Source of the DNA: Mariannaea sp. PMI_226
Lineage: Eukaryota; Ascomycota; Sordariomycetes; Hypocreales; Nectriaceae
Length of the DNA stretch: 64,000 bases
Reading direction: 5' to 3'
Assembly (NCBI GenBank): GCA_024336345.1
Contig: JANFOG010000001.1
Location: forward strand, 5,332,001-5,396,000
The notes below the pieces were generated by a model. That model was not told the DNA's origin and did no database searches. It saw nothing but the letters and a program-made list of their open reading frames with translations. The stretch's first letter is position 1; each line of letters starts with the position of its first letter. Positions 12,142-24,270 of this stretch are shown piece by piece. Position numbers and translations under genes: made by a program.

Positions 12142-12721
12142 CTTGAGTTTAGTTAAGTACAGAGAACAGGTTCGATCCTGGAGGCCTTGTTGAGGGAAAC
12201 TAAAACTAAACAAAAGAAACAGCTCCAACTTGGTCAAAAATGATGAAAAAGAGAGCTGCTCCCGTTAAGGACTGGCTGGCGGCCATCATATAATTTGTGA
12301 TGTCTCAGCCATACATCCATTGCCACTAGCCAGGCATTCAGCGGTCTGGTTGTCAATAGCAGGCCTAGGAGCCAGAGCCAACCAACCAACCAACCGGGAA
12401 CAGCTGTCACAGGATATGCGTACTAGTGTGGGGCAGCAAAATAAATTATTGGGCGGTCAGTATGCAGTATTCAGCTCGGCGCGCACTATCGAGCCGTGTG
12501 GCGCAAAATGAGCCTATTGCGATGAAAGAGGGGGGTCAATTCAGCCCACCAGGCAGAGCACCAATTCCTGTGACCCTTGAAACCGACAGTTAGTTCTCTG
12601 GTATTTCCCCGTTGATGTTTCTATTGCAGTTTCTTATGTCTTGCTTCTGAGTCGTTTACCCTTCCTTGTTCTTACTCAAACCATTACGAAACGGGCTTAC
12701 GTCAACCGCTACCGCCTTGGG
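12142..12721. promoter_or_regulatory. divergent intergenic/promoter region with CCAA repeat
   Basis: 580 bp between two head-to-head genes. It contains a short (CCAA)n microsatellite at about 12378-12395. No TATA box or operator could be assigned with confidence. Confidence 0.4.
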
Positions 12722-14667
12722 ATGGATGCCAAAAAGACATCTGATCGAAGTGGTCAGGAAGGTGGGTGCAACGAAGATTCTCCGAATTACCCTTCGCAAT
12801 GGGGAATTCATTGGAAAGCCCCAACACTTATGCTGCTCTTCTATGCCCTCTCGGTTTTCTCAGCATTTGGTCATCATGTACTGTATCTGGTGTTTGATGG
12901 ACGGACACCAACCAAGCAAGACGTGAGCTCCCTTATCCCCGTGTTCTTGTTTTGAGATCCGAATAGAACTCATGTTTTTTTTCTCTTTTGAATCAGTGGG
13001 TTCTCAGAGCTGGTACGGCCCTGGCTACCATTTGCAAACTATTCCTAGCAGCTTCAGTGGCAATTTCGTTCTCACAGACAACTTGGAATATTGTCCGAAC
13101 GAATTTGTTGACTGTTGCAAGCCTGGATACACTCTTCTCTGCAACGAGAATCCCTTGGTCTTTATTTGACATTGAGCTCCTGTCGAAGGCCAAGGTTTCT
13201 TTGCTGCTTGCAAGTGTAATCTGGTAATGAAATTCAACGATACTTTTTAAATATCTATCTGACCGGGCTAGGCTTACTCCATTGATCCCCGTCTTCACTC
13301 CCGGCTCCCTCACGGTTGTGTTGAAAACAACTACTGTGAATAAGACCATGGAGATTAATAACCTCAATATCTTTAATACAAGTAGTGGAGGTACTGGCAG
13401 CCTTAACTTCATATCTTACGACTTATTGAGCGACTCGAGGAGGGTAGAACCTGACTACACTGGCCCTTCGCGCGGTGGGCTTTCCATCATCTACCAGTCT
13501 GTTTTCCAGGGGGATATTATGAAAAGCTCATCTCCCTGCGGCGTAAATTGCAGTTTTTCTCAGTCATTCACAGCTCCGACCTACAAATGTGAAGATGTAG
13601 ATGAGTATGACCCTGAGGCTCCTTGGTGCTACTCCGCTACCCAGAAGCCGAATGGAACTTGCTACGTCGACGATCCTGCCAGCAAGAATCTTTATTTTGC
13701 AGGTAACGGTAGCGACTGGAGCTACTTATGGGTACGGCAGCGGTACTTCTCGCCAAAAAATAGACGCAATAAAACAATATCTTATAGTTCAAAAGACGGC
13801 TATACTTATTCACCTGAATTGGCCGCCCCATATGAGAATATTACATTTCGATGTAGGATGTGGTCAACAGAGTTTAACATCACAAGAACGTTCAGAAATG
13901 CAGCGCAAATTATTTCTGGGACATGGACGTGAGACCGGCCCACAAAATGGTATGATTGCTCTTCGAAACTGACTTTGGGATCTAGTCCTATCTTTCCCTT
14001 TGATGCGGACACTCTTGTGTCAAATTGGACAGCTAGAGCAATACACGAAGAACTTCTGTCTATTTTTGGCGTTTCGCTGTCCTTAGAGGACACCAATACG
14101 GCTGGATATGGGCAAGCCTGGATCCCGCCCACTGGTCTGGGTTTAGTAGGAACCCGGTTCGCAGAATCCTATCCATGGAGACCACCACTCAATTCTCTTC
14201 CCGTACGAAACTTCAAGGCACTCCTCGAAGAAGTGACTGCCAATATTACGCTATCTATGCTTGCAGTTCCGGAATTAAGTTATCTCTACCCAGAAAACAC
14301 GGTTGTGGAGCTGAGCATGACCGGTCCTGTTTGGACGTACCACACCGTAGCTCTCATAACTACGTACGCTGTTGCGTTGGCACTGGGGCTAGCTTGCCTT
14401 CTGCTAGGAGTGGCAGCTATGGTGGCTAACGGTGTCTGTGTAGAAGGTGAGTTTATGGCTATATTGGCTACAACAAGAAATCCGGCAATCGATGAAGCAG
14501 TGGGCGAAGCGTGTCTGGGAGCGAGCGGGAGAAGCTGCGATGAATTGAAGAAGCTAAGGCTACAATTTGGAGATATTTCAAGCTCAACTGGCGATGGACG
14601 TCCACATGCTGGCTTTGGGTTTAGAGATCAAGTACGACCTCTTACGAAAGGGGTAGGATACAGATAA
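12722..14667 (+). CDS. multi-pass membrane protein of an uncharacterised fungal family
   Basis: Four exons: 12722-12922, 12997-13223, 13272-13928 and 13986-14667, joined at GT..AG introns in matching phases; 588 residues. Hydrophobic segments lie early (TLMLLFYALSVFSAFGHHVL), in exon 2 (LATICKLFLAASVAIS and KVSLLLASVIW), and near the C-terminus (TVALITTYAVALALGLACLL). Between them is a large, N-glycosylation-rich extracellular region (NGTC, NGSD, NKTI, NITF, NITR). The C-terminal cytosolic TTRNP motif is shared with fungal proteins some databases name 'formylmethionine deformylase-like', although no enzyme motif is present. Function unknown. In exon 3 an in-frame stop appears only if the 57-bp intron at 13929-13985 is not removed. 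Confidence 0.78.
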
Positions 14668-15202
14668 GACCAGTCAAAGTGTATAGGAAGGCATGGATAA
14701 GGAGTATGGAGTGAAGATTGAGGTGTTGACGTTCCTTATACCTAGTGAGACTTAATAAAGATTTGCTTTGCTGAGGACCGCAGATTTCCAAAATGGTGAC
14801 GGTTTCGTTTACGAAGAAAGGAATCTGCATTTTGGAAAACATATTTTGTAATGTAAACAAGGCCAGCTTCAGCGCGTAACAACAATAGCCACCTAGTCTA
14901 GCTCGAAGAGTAAATGTAAGCATAACCTAATAAAGAAACTAATGCAGTCATTTTTCGTATTAGTTGAATGCGCCATTACGGCTGCATAGCCTACAGGCGT
15001 GGCTCGCAAATAGAATACACATCAGCTTACTTGATCGGATCCCTCGGCTCATGTGGTGTCGTCATTGCCACTGGGATGGCCAACACATAAGTCAACCCCG
15101 CACTGCACCTAATAAGCTGCTACCACCCAACCTGTTGTTTATGACATTTCCATCAACTTTAAGTAGAGGGAAGAAGTTCGTTTTGATTTACTATATCACC
15201 CA
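14668..15202. other. spacer and lipase promoter region
   Basis: 535 bp between a gene 3' end and the lipase start. No coding exon seen. Confidence 0.5.
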
Positions 15203-16549
15203 ATGTCATTCTTTCGTATTCTAGTTTTTGCAAGCCTTTGGCTTAGTGCCTCTGTCGCCGCCAACCATGTGGCTCACCTTCACAAACGAGTCACAGGCTC
15301 AGGCCTCATCCCGCCAAGCAAGGATCCGTGGTATACTGCGCCACCCGGGTATGAGAGCACCGAGCCTGGGACAGTTTTGCGCCTCCGACCGGCTCCGGGC
15401 AATTTGACACAAATCACCGGCAACTGCTCTGCGACATACAATATTCTTTACCGCACGACTGATAGCCAGTACAAACCGGCGTGGGCTGTAACGACTCTCT
15501 TCGTCCCTGAGCTCGGCCCTAACAGCACTGCACAATTGGTATTCAAGCAATCTGCTTTACTATCCTACCAAACGCCCTATGATTCGGCTGATGTTGACGC
15601 CAGTCCCAGCTATAGTATTTACAACTCTCTGGAATCTGCTCCTCTAGGCGCAGCTCTAGGACTGGGGCTGTTTGTTTCTGTGCCTGACTATGAAGGTCCA
15701 TTAGCTTCATTCACTGCGGGTGTGATTTCTGGACATGCCACAATTGATTCGATCCGTGCTATACTCTCGCTCGGCCTGGGTCTGAATACAAAGTCACCAC
15801 GAGTAGCGCTCTGGGGCTACTCTGGTGGTGCACTGGCTTCTGAATGGGCAACAGAGTTACAGGTTCAATACGCGCCAGAACTGTCCAAGGTCCTTGTTGG
15901 CGCTGCTCTCGGAGGCTTGACACCAAACATTACCAGTGTTTTGGAGTCTATCAGTGGAACAAACGCTGCTGGGTTGGCTCCAAGCGCGATTTTGGGTATT
16001 ACAAGCCAGTATCCCCTTATTCAAAAGTACTTGATCTCTCAACTGAAGATTTCTGGTCCTCACAACAAGACTGGTTTCCTCGCTGCCGAAGATTACACTT
16101 CTACCGAGGCTGGCAAGGCGTACGTGGGGGATGACATTGCCGACTATTTCTTGAAAGGCGATGCAATATTTCAAGAGCCCCAAATCCAATCAATTATTAA
16201 CCGAGATGGAATTATGGGTTACCATGGTGTACCACAAATACCCATCTTCGCTTACAAGGCAATTCATGACGAGATCAGCAAAGTTGCCGATACGGATGCC
16301 CTTGTTAAGCGATACTGCCAAGTCGGTGCGAATATTCTCTATCAGAGAAATTCGGTTGGTACCCACGCTGAGGAGGCTTTAAATAGTTTGTCCGCAGCTG
16401 TAGAATGGTTGTCTGCTGTGCTTACGGGATCGTATGCCAAGGCTTATAAGAGTCATGGCTGCACAATCGAGAACGTCAAGAGAAACTCTACCACGTTGGG
16501 AATATTGAAGCGAAGCGATGAACCTAATGCAGTATTTGGGCTACATTGA
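15203..16549 (+). CDS. secreted triacylglycerol lipase, LIP family
   Basis: Intronless, 448 residues, alpha/beta-hydrolase of the secretory lipase family best known from Candida LIP proteins; it would hydrolyse extracellular lipids. Residues 1-20 form a signal peptide (hydrophobic core ILVFASLWLSASVA), followed by a likely Kex2-type site after LHKR. The entry segment DPWYTAPPGYE and the core YNILYRTTDSQYKPAWAVTT are typical of the family. The nucleophile is Ser207 in WGYSGGA. The acid and His residues probably lie in the C-terminal third (AIHDE and GTHAEEA), by analogy with the family. Several N-glycosylation sites. Length fits the family (about 430-460). Confidence 0.88.
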   Translation: MSFFRILVFASLWLSASVAANHVAHLHKRVTGSGLIPPSKDPWYTAPPGYESTEPGTVLRLRPAPGNLTQITGNCSATYNILYRTTDSQYKPAWAVTTLFVPELGPNSTAQLVFKQSALLSYQTPYDSADVDASPSYSIYNSLESAPLGAALGLGLFVSVPDYEGPLASFTAGVISGHATIDSIRAILSLGLGLNTKSPRVALWGYSGGALASEWATELQVQYAPELSKVLVGAALGGLTPNITSVLESISGTNAAGLAPSAILGITSQYPLIQKYLISQLKISGPHNKTGFLAAEDYTSTEAGKAYVGDDIADYFLKGDAIFQEPQIQSIINRDGIMGYHGVPQIPIFAYKAIHDEISKVADTDALVKRYCQVGANILYQRNSVGTHAEEALNSLSAAVEWLSAVLTGSYAKAYKSHGCTIENVKRNSTTLGILKRSDEPNAVFGLH

Positions 16550-17038
16550 GGGCTATTTTTGTTTTCTTGCGGTAGGACCGGTAATCACTTTGACATACGA
16601 CAGCAGAATTGGCGCGATTTGGTTGGGAGCTGAAATGATGATGATAATAACCTGCAAGGCGCGTCAAGTGAAGTGTGAAGTACATACTCTAGTTTCATCT
16701 GCCCACGCGGCGTGGAAATTGTATATAAAGCGAACTAGCTCTTTTGGTTCGCAAGTTCTCCGTGGATTGACGCCGTGAGTGTAGACTCGTATTTCCCTTG
16801 ACATCAGATTGAAAGCGACCATACTCAACGGTCCCAATTTGGAATGCAACGAGATTGCTGACATCGTGGATCCTGGCCTCTGGTGAACTGGCACTCGATC
16901 TTCTGTGAGTGTGGTACTTGTGTGACTGATAACTTCTCCAACGAGTGCATATGTCCAAGGTCTACTTCTTGTGGTTTATTTTTGAAGTTGAGATATCATC
17001 TACCTTCTCTTGCGCCTGATCTTCATTACTCCATTACA
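16550..17038. other. convergent spacer
   Basis: 489 bp between the lipase stop and the methyltransferase stop, with no supported coding exon. Confidence 0.6.
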
Positions 17039-18444
17039 CTACGCCTTTCTGCATTCAATGACAGCAACGTCTGACCCAGTTGACGGATAGACTTGTGCAA
17101 TCTTCAATCCAGCCCGGGACGTGATACTGTGAAAAGCTTGAAGAGACCTCTCCTTCCCTCCAAGTGTCGCCATATAAATGTCACTGGCCGCTGCAAACGG
17201 TAACGGAGGGTCCTGTAATATCTGTTCAACAATGAGAACCCGGCTGTCGTCAGCCATAGCGCCACAAAGCTGTTCCAAAATCTGCACACAAACATCGTCT
17301 CCATAATCGTGGAGACATCGGCGAATGTAATAAATACAGGCACCTGTTATATGCTTAAGATTAGCCACCCGCTTTTTCATAAACCCCGTGGCGCACTCAC
17401 CTTTTATAGGCTGCTCGGTGTGGAAGTTCATGGCAATGTATTGCGCCTCGGCGAGTTCACCTGTTGATGTTGCTCTAGCCTCATCAACCACTGCCTGGAG
17501 ATCCTCGACGACACAGCACTTCATGGGTAGGCCAGGTGTTGCGTGATAGATGTCCTGAAGTGCATGACCTTTTCCCCCACCCACATCTACAATAAGGGTC
17601 CTTTCAGGGTGTTCTCCTCTCTTCTCAAGAACCCAAGAGAAGTTGTAGGTTCCCGTTGTTGGCATTCGACTTGCCATCGCCATCATGGCGGTCATGAAGT
17701 ACTCCTTTTTCTCAGGGCTTTTGTTTATGTGCTCCCACACTGTGAGATTGGTATTGCCAGCCGCATAAGCATAGATTGTATCGTATCTACCAGTCGGTTC
17801 TTTGCGTCCGTATTGTTCGAAATATGCTGGCATAGAGTGTAGCGTTCGAAGGTGATCATCAAACCTGCCCCATCAGCAAGTCAGCTCATTGCCACAACAC
17901 GCTGTCCTCACAGTTTATGTACTCACCCCATTTTGATTAAAGCAGTGAGCGGGCTGGCAGACACAAAGCCGATGCTGGTTGATGTACTGGAGACATGATC
18001 ATTGCCCACTTGCTTGAGCACTCCGGTCGATATGAGGACTGCAGAGAAGCGGGCTGTGGAGTCTTGATGAGTTCAATTCGATGAAAGCAAAGAGGCTTAA
18101 AACTTACCAATAATTGAAGCTTCAGCATCAATTTCTTTGGCCAGGTCCGTGAAAGAAATAGAGTCTACTTTTGAAATGATATCAAAAGCCTTCCATTCAA
18201 CAAATAGTCGAATCGCTGTAAACTGAACCATGGCGATCATTGCCGTCATGATTGGGTCCTTTGGTTTGATCTCGTTTAATAGCGTTTCTGCTGCAAGAAT
18301 GACGCGGGCTCGTTCATCCTCAAGACCATCAAATATTTTTGGGTTATTGCGGATCGTTTCAGTTGTTGTCGTAAGCTGCGTAGCGAGTGCATCAAGATTG
18401 TTCCCAATGGACGTGGTATTTTGAATCAGGTTAGCTTCAGCCAT
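17039..18444 (-). CDS. SAM-dependent O-methyltransferase (plant-type family 2)
   Basis: Four exons: 18444-18108, 18053-17927, 17864-17401 and 17343-17039; 410 residues. N-terminal helical dimerisation region, then the SAM site LIVDVGGGKGHAL, a catalytic His in the RRCLHDYGDD segment, and the core strand RVLIVEQILQDPP. Intron 3 (57 bp) is a multiple of three with no stop, so an unspliced reading looks open. Splicing restores EQPIK-GACIYYIRRCLHD, which matches the family; retention would insert 19 residues just before the catalytic His. Such enzymes usually methylate phenolic or polyketide hydroxyls. No biosynthetic core enzyme is visible nearby, so the substrate is unknown. Confidence 0.86.
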
Positions 18445-19052
18445 TTTTTCGTGCCTGAGAATTTCTTGATAAATTCTTCAATTGCCGAAGCCTGCTGATG
18501 AGGATGTTGCTTGTGAGTTGCTACCATTACCAAGAATGGGGGAGTGGTGGTGGGCTTCGCTGAGCTTTTTGTACCCGTACCGTTCCCCGAGACGCTCAAA
18601 ATGCGCCGCCCTTTTCATACTTTATCCCCGAACGAGCACATTTCAAGACACAAGGAACAAATAGTCAGCTTCATAATAAGCCGGCTGGCGGCAACTTTCT
18701 TTCTTTCCCTTTTGGCTAAGACTCTCTCAATCGTAACAAATTGGCCGACTCCGTGCCGCCGGCCTTCGGGGCTCAGATTCGGTAAATTGCTCCACGCCCG
18801 GCGATACAAGAATTGCCCGGTGTGAGCTGACGCGTTTTCAAACCAATCACAATTACATAGTAGTAGATAAATCTTACCCTTGACAATTCTCGGACGGCCT
18901 CCCCCCGAGATCTTGTATTCCCCCTTATTTGTGCGAAATGAACCAGAATTAACGCCTCAATTCTTATTGACTGAAAGAAATTAAGGTTGCATGACTGAGA
19001 CTTTTTTTTTTTGAAGGCATACTCGTCTGTCGATGCCATTATCCATCAGTGA
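18445..19052. other. spacer between methyltransferase start and next gene end
   Basis: 608 bp, probably containing the methyltransferase promoter and 5' leader. No gene seen. Confidence 0.5.
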
Positions 19053-20885
19053 TCACCCAAGCCGTACCTTTCTCCATATACGCAGACACTCCTGAAGATC
19101 CATTGATAACGTTCCTTCGAGAGCAGTTGATGTGTCCTTGATCATGGCGATGAGAAGAGTCGCCTCTGCAAAGGTAGCTTGCTCGTTGAGAATAGATTGG
19201 AAGTCTGCCTTCCTCATCCCTCCCATGTCTGCCCATGCTTTCCAAATATCTAGTATCTTGCATATAGACGAAGCAAAATCGCCATCCAGCACCATGCGGT
19301 GGAGCATGAATCCTACGACCTCTTTCATAGTGAAGGACTGGTCCCATTTACGCCGAGCCTTGAGCCACTTGAGACAATGGTCCGCGATGAGCTTTGTATC
19401 CCATCGAGGGCTTTGCAGAGCTTCCATTGCTCGTTGATCACGTCTCTGTTGATCTAGTCTAGATTTATCGCGCACTGGATCATAAATTATAAGAATAGGC
19501 CCAGATTTTCCTAGGAGATATTTGTATGACTTACTATCTTGCATGCGCTGATGCATTTCTCGCTGCATCCTGTCTCTCTTGGCCGCTTCTCGCTGGGCTG
19601 GTGCCATCCTTGCTTCAGCTTCTATGGCCATTCGCTGTTCTCGATTCCTCTGCGAAAATTGGTCGAGAGAGGCGCCATAATCGTTGTATTTCGTTTCCCA
19701 TTCCGGTGTCTCCGATTCGTCTACCATGCCTAGTAACACCATAACACCACAAGGAACCGTTGGCTTCCTAGAAAAGGAAAGGATTTCGTCTGGTATTTTA
19801 TAATTCCAAAGGATTGTCTGATTTGTGGTACCATATGCTGTTGCAGCACTTGCAAACCAGATGCCGTCGGACTTCTCAGGGTGGATGCGGAGATGCTCTA
19901 CATAAAGCCTTTCCCTCTCGGTAGTAGGGTTCCCTACAGCATTCCCCTGGATCAGCGCCATAACGATGCCTGCCATGGATATCTGGCAGGTTATCTCGCT
20001 CTTGGAGTTGCTGTAGATTTCGTTCTCGATAGAATCCGTCTCCTCTGGACTCAATTTCCCTTCCGCGTTTCCATCTTGATGAAATCCCTCTCCATTGTGA
20101 GAGATCTTCGCGTCTCCCTTGTTAATCGAATTTGAAGCTGAGGTATTGTTCTCTGTTGCACCTGGAGGTGATGGGAGCCTGACCCAATAAGGCGGCAGGT
20201 GCGCATGATCTCTGGTAATCCATGAGCTAGACCAGGCAACCGCAAGAGATAGGTTTCCATCCGAATCGTCCAATGGAGCAACCGAAAGGGCTTTCTCCTT
20301 TCCATCAGGAGACAACATCAAAGAACATCCCACGGGTGTCCACAGGCCAGTGGACTTTAACAGCTTCCAACCATGCGGGTCGGGCACCGCCCCGAGATCC
20401 AACAGGTAGCATATTAACTCATCAAAGGCGACCTCAACCTGCGGTTGGCGTACCTGGTCTGCATATTCAACGCGCTGAGTCTTCATGCCAATGGTATTTG
20501 TCTTCCAGTTGAACGTGGTCCAACTACCTCCAGGAATAGAGCTCGGATGACGTGAAAGAGTCCAATACTCAGCACTGTTCTGGAATCTATCCAAGGGCAT
20601 GACCGCATAACGCGGTAGCTCAATTTCGATGACCCGGTTCACCACATCACTCCGAGTCAACGCCGTTAAGCGACTTCGCTGCAGCATGCGCTTGATCCGC
20701 GAGAGTGAAGCAAGTGTTGCGAAGGTGTTGTAGAGAATGGGTAATACTGTAGGATGAAGCCATAATCGTTTTTAGCAGCTCTAGGTCTGAGCAAGATCGG
20801 CCAAGCATCACGTACCTCCAAGGACTGCCAACGGCACACCAATGTAAGTTATAATGTCCGTAGCAGATCTGCCATTGTCAGCCAT
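19053..20885 (-). CDS. large unknown fungal protein with N-terminal membrane segment and coiled coil
   Basis: Exon 1 (20885-20816) encodes a hydrophobic start (DIITYIGVPLAVLG) and joins exon 2 at 20746 across an intron with donor GTACGT and end CCTACAG. Without further splicing it gives 587 residues. A second intron is likely at 19534-19454 (81 bp, donor GTAAGT, end GACTAG). It is a multiple of three and open, but removing it fuses two halves of a Gln/Arg-rich coiled coil (REMHQRMQD and QQRRDQRAMEAL), giving 560 residues. The body has conserved-looking Trp-rich stretches (WTTFNWKTN, PHGWKLLKSTGLW). No named domain recognised; probably membrane-anchored. Confidence 0.7.
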
Positions 20886-23800
20886 GATGAAGAGCCAGGA
20901 ACTCCCCTAACAGAAGAGTTTGTTGAGTCAAAGGATTCAGAGCAGTATTGGAGTCCTGAAACGCAAGGAAAAGGGATAAACAGCACCAACCAAGACTAGT
21001 CTAGCGTGGGCTGCTGAATCCGCCTTTCCCATCCAACTTTGGTTAGTGCGACTATTGAGCGTTCTCAGCTGAATATGCCTTGGCCTAGGCCCACTGCCTG
21101 AACGCGACGCTCTCACGCGATGATGTACCACCACCAGCAGAATGATAAAGGCAACAACGTAAGCCTTATCTTATTACGGGGGAGTGATATCCGGTCACTG
21201 GGTTGATAGCAATAGGGGAACAAAGGCTTAGTCGGTTACCAAGGGATAAACCAGGTCGCAACGGGCCAAAGAGAGCAGACAATTGACGGCACCACATAAA
21301 TCAATCAACAAAGCAGCACAAGAGCACGTCAATTGTGATACACCCGTACTCCCGTGCGTACCTGGGTAACAACATGTCAATCGTATTCAAAGTTTGGTAT
21401 TCAAAGCTAAATGGCTAAGATATTCCATCAACAGCCATGATAAAATAAGTGTCATTTCGGGCTGTCAAATGAAAACTCCATCCTGTCTCATTTGGGTCAA
21501 CGGTTTCTCCAACAGGCTCATTTAATATCCTCAAGTGGCGCTAAGACACGTTCCAGCATGACCTACCTGCAGGAGTGAATGGTTCTGCATGGCAATGTCG
21601 CTCGGATTCAGCATATACCCAATTCGACATTGTTTTTTCCTGGATTACCATTAGCATGTACATATTATTAAGGTTAAATCGAGTGACATAGGGATGAAAA
21701 ATCCAAGATGCCAGAGCGATGATGACGCCCTTGTATTTATGGCAATGATCTGGAGATGTTGCGCTGGCCTGTTCGCCATAAGACGTACAACATGCGAAGC
21801 TCCGCCAAACCGAGTAGGCAATCAATTTAGCTGGTCCGAAAGTGTGTTGGCATAACATTCATCGGGAAGACACCGGGGAGCTGAGCTCAGCTTATGGGTG
21901 GCGGGAGGGGGTTGTTCGACAAAGATGCTTAGACAGCCTCTCTCGTGTTCTATATGGTATTTCTTTACACGCTATATTAGTATTTCCAGCACAAAACTTT
22001 GTCTGAACCGGGCCTTATTTCTCCGCATATATTAAAGCTTCAATGGCGATTCAGAAGACTTTACTTATGCACCTATAGGTCTTTATTACCGGCTTCTTCT
22101 CGCAACGGCCTGTCCGCACCGCCTCTTAATCTAGGGCGGATATTAGGGTACCTAACGAGGGTCAAAGTACATGGCAGAAAACAGCCATCCGCAAGTTTGC
22201 TGATCAAGCCAATGACCATTCAAGTACTGCACTCGACGGTATAGGCATTGGGTGAGCGAGTTAGCTATTTCCTTGCGTCCCGGATGCAAAACTGAGCGTG
22301 GAAGAAGTGGGAAACCGCTTTCTGTTTGCTCTTGGGCATTTTGGTCTCATGATTTCCCGTGGGCTTATCGCGTGACTACAGCGACGACAGTGCAACTTCT
22401 CCGGCGGTTCCCGCTCACGGCTACTTTGCCATCCAGTATGCTGAAGAGCAAGTGGAGGGCCCATTTTCCTGTAGATAACACCGACGAGCACTTCAACCCA
22501 TCTGGTGTGGCTTACCTATAGCGTGATTATAAAGCTGGTGTTGGAGGAGCTCCGGGTCCCCCCCCGCGGGAGTCTTTTCTTATCTATAGTTTATATTCCG
22601 AAGCATATCCCTTATATGACCCCCTTGGCGATGTAGTTAGTCTGACAGAAGTCTCCCATCATCACAGCTACATTCTTGACCCCACACTCCTTAACAATGA
22701 GTACTTTGCCAATACAGCTATTACTAAACAGGGAGGGTGGTCCTACCCTACGCAAACGCCACTTTTCCCAAAAGATTCAAAAAAAAACTTCTGTGAATGA
22801 TAACGAAATTTGCAAGCAAATAAAAGGAACCGCAGCGAGCTTGGCTAGTATTCGACACCTAGTCCATTCCCTGTGCACGATTTGAGTTTTGGAAAGGCAC
22901 CACGGACGGTCTACAGAAGGAAACCACTAGGCCTTGACAGTGAACAGTTATGAATATGTGAACACGAGCAAAATTTGTGCCGTGATCTCAAAGGTTCCTC
23001 AAAGACCTTTCGCTTAGATTGATGCAATAGAATCCTGAGCAAGATCCTTACTCCCTATGCTAAGCCTAAGCCCTGTTCTTACTCAACCTTGAACAGTGGT
23101 GGTGACAATCGAGCTACAACCAGGAATTGAGTCGTGGCCGCCGTGCACCGCATGGTTGCTGCTGTATGTGAGGGTCCTCATACGCTTGCTGACATTCGGA
23201 GATTTGATTGAGACTCCTAATTTTTGTTTGTTGAAAGCGGCTGAGAACCACGTCCGGCTGGCGATTTTTCATGGCAAGAATGTACGGATTTTGGATGGGG
23301 TCGCTTAAGTTGGCGCAAATAGCGAAAAGAGCGAGAAATGGGTTTCATATCGTATTACAGGATCAAATGAGCCGTTATTGGCCTGTAGTTTCGCAGTCCT
23401 GTCTTGACACACCTCCACCAGCTTCGGAACTCGTGAAAAATCCGAGAGAGAGCACACCGATAGTTCCGGCGCTAACGTTGAGGTGTCTCTCGGCAAACGC
23501 TCGATTGGACTGCTGAGCTGGTTCCATAAAATAAGCCCGAATACCATAGTTAAGCTTAAATGCAGGCCCCCATTTCACATATCAACCGTTCAACCGTCAT
23601 GTGATTGCATCCTAGCTTCAAGGGGATGAGTGATCAAGTATCAGGCTTAAATAATAAAGTGACTAAGTTTATTGTCACTTATTACGTTTGATAATTTCAA
23701 CCAAAGGCTGAAATATGACGGTCACCCATCTCCCATGGCGTCTTCTTGGACAGGCTGCGCAGCAACTTTGAGCTATTTGCTGCCATGCTGAACGGGGAGT

Positions 23801-24270
23801 CCATCACAGCAGAAGATCTTGGCATTGCCCGAGTTGCGGGGAGCTACGGCCACAACCTGATTGCGATTGGAAGATGTAGTCAGCTGAGACAATTTCTGGT
23901 CACGTCCCCCACACACTGGACAAACTTGAAGGTGTGATAGCGTGAATTTTTGGGGTCTTGGCTAATGGGTGATGCTGGAGTACATCTTCACAACACGCTA
24001 TGGTGAATACCGCGATAGAAGCCTCTGATGGCGTGCTGGGATGATAGCATATCAGGAAGAGGAGTCTGGTCAAAGCTGCGCTGCAAGTGTCTTGGCGGCA
24101 GATTTGCAACATCTTGGCAATAATTCAGGGGCTTGGCAGAGTGGTTTGGCCGTGTTGTGTGAGCAGCTTGTCAGTCACAGCGGATGGCTTTAAGTAACCA
24201 TGTCCATCCGCCGTGAAGTAGAAATTATTTCTGTGAGATCTCAGATCTATCACAATCGTAACCTCAGATC
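20886..24270. other. 3.4-kb intergenic region, possible relics only
   Basis: No gene could be supported. Two stretches have protein-like composition but broken frames: plus strand about 22275-22470 (pieces in all three frames) and plus strand about 23731-23938 (frame containing SNFELFAAMLNGESITAEDLG, then a stop). They may be remnants of old genes. No repeats or RNA genes seen. Confidence 0.45.

Noticed and set aside
12378..12396. CCAA microsatellite as a CCAAT-type regulatory array
   Set aside because: It is CCAA repeats without CCAAT spacing; treated as a simple repeat.
22275..22470. Protein-like text spread over three frames on the plus strand
   Set aside because: Cannot be joined by plausible introns and no family recognised; at best an old relic.
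23731..23938. Plus-strand fragment with coding-like composition (SNFELFAAMLNGES)
   Set aside because: Too short, no start, no recognisable family; considered a peroxidase or lyase tail but motifs did not fit.
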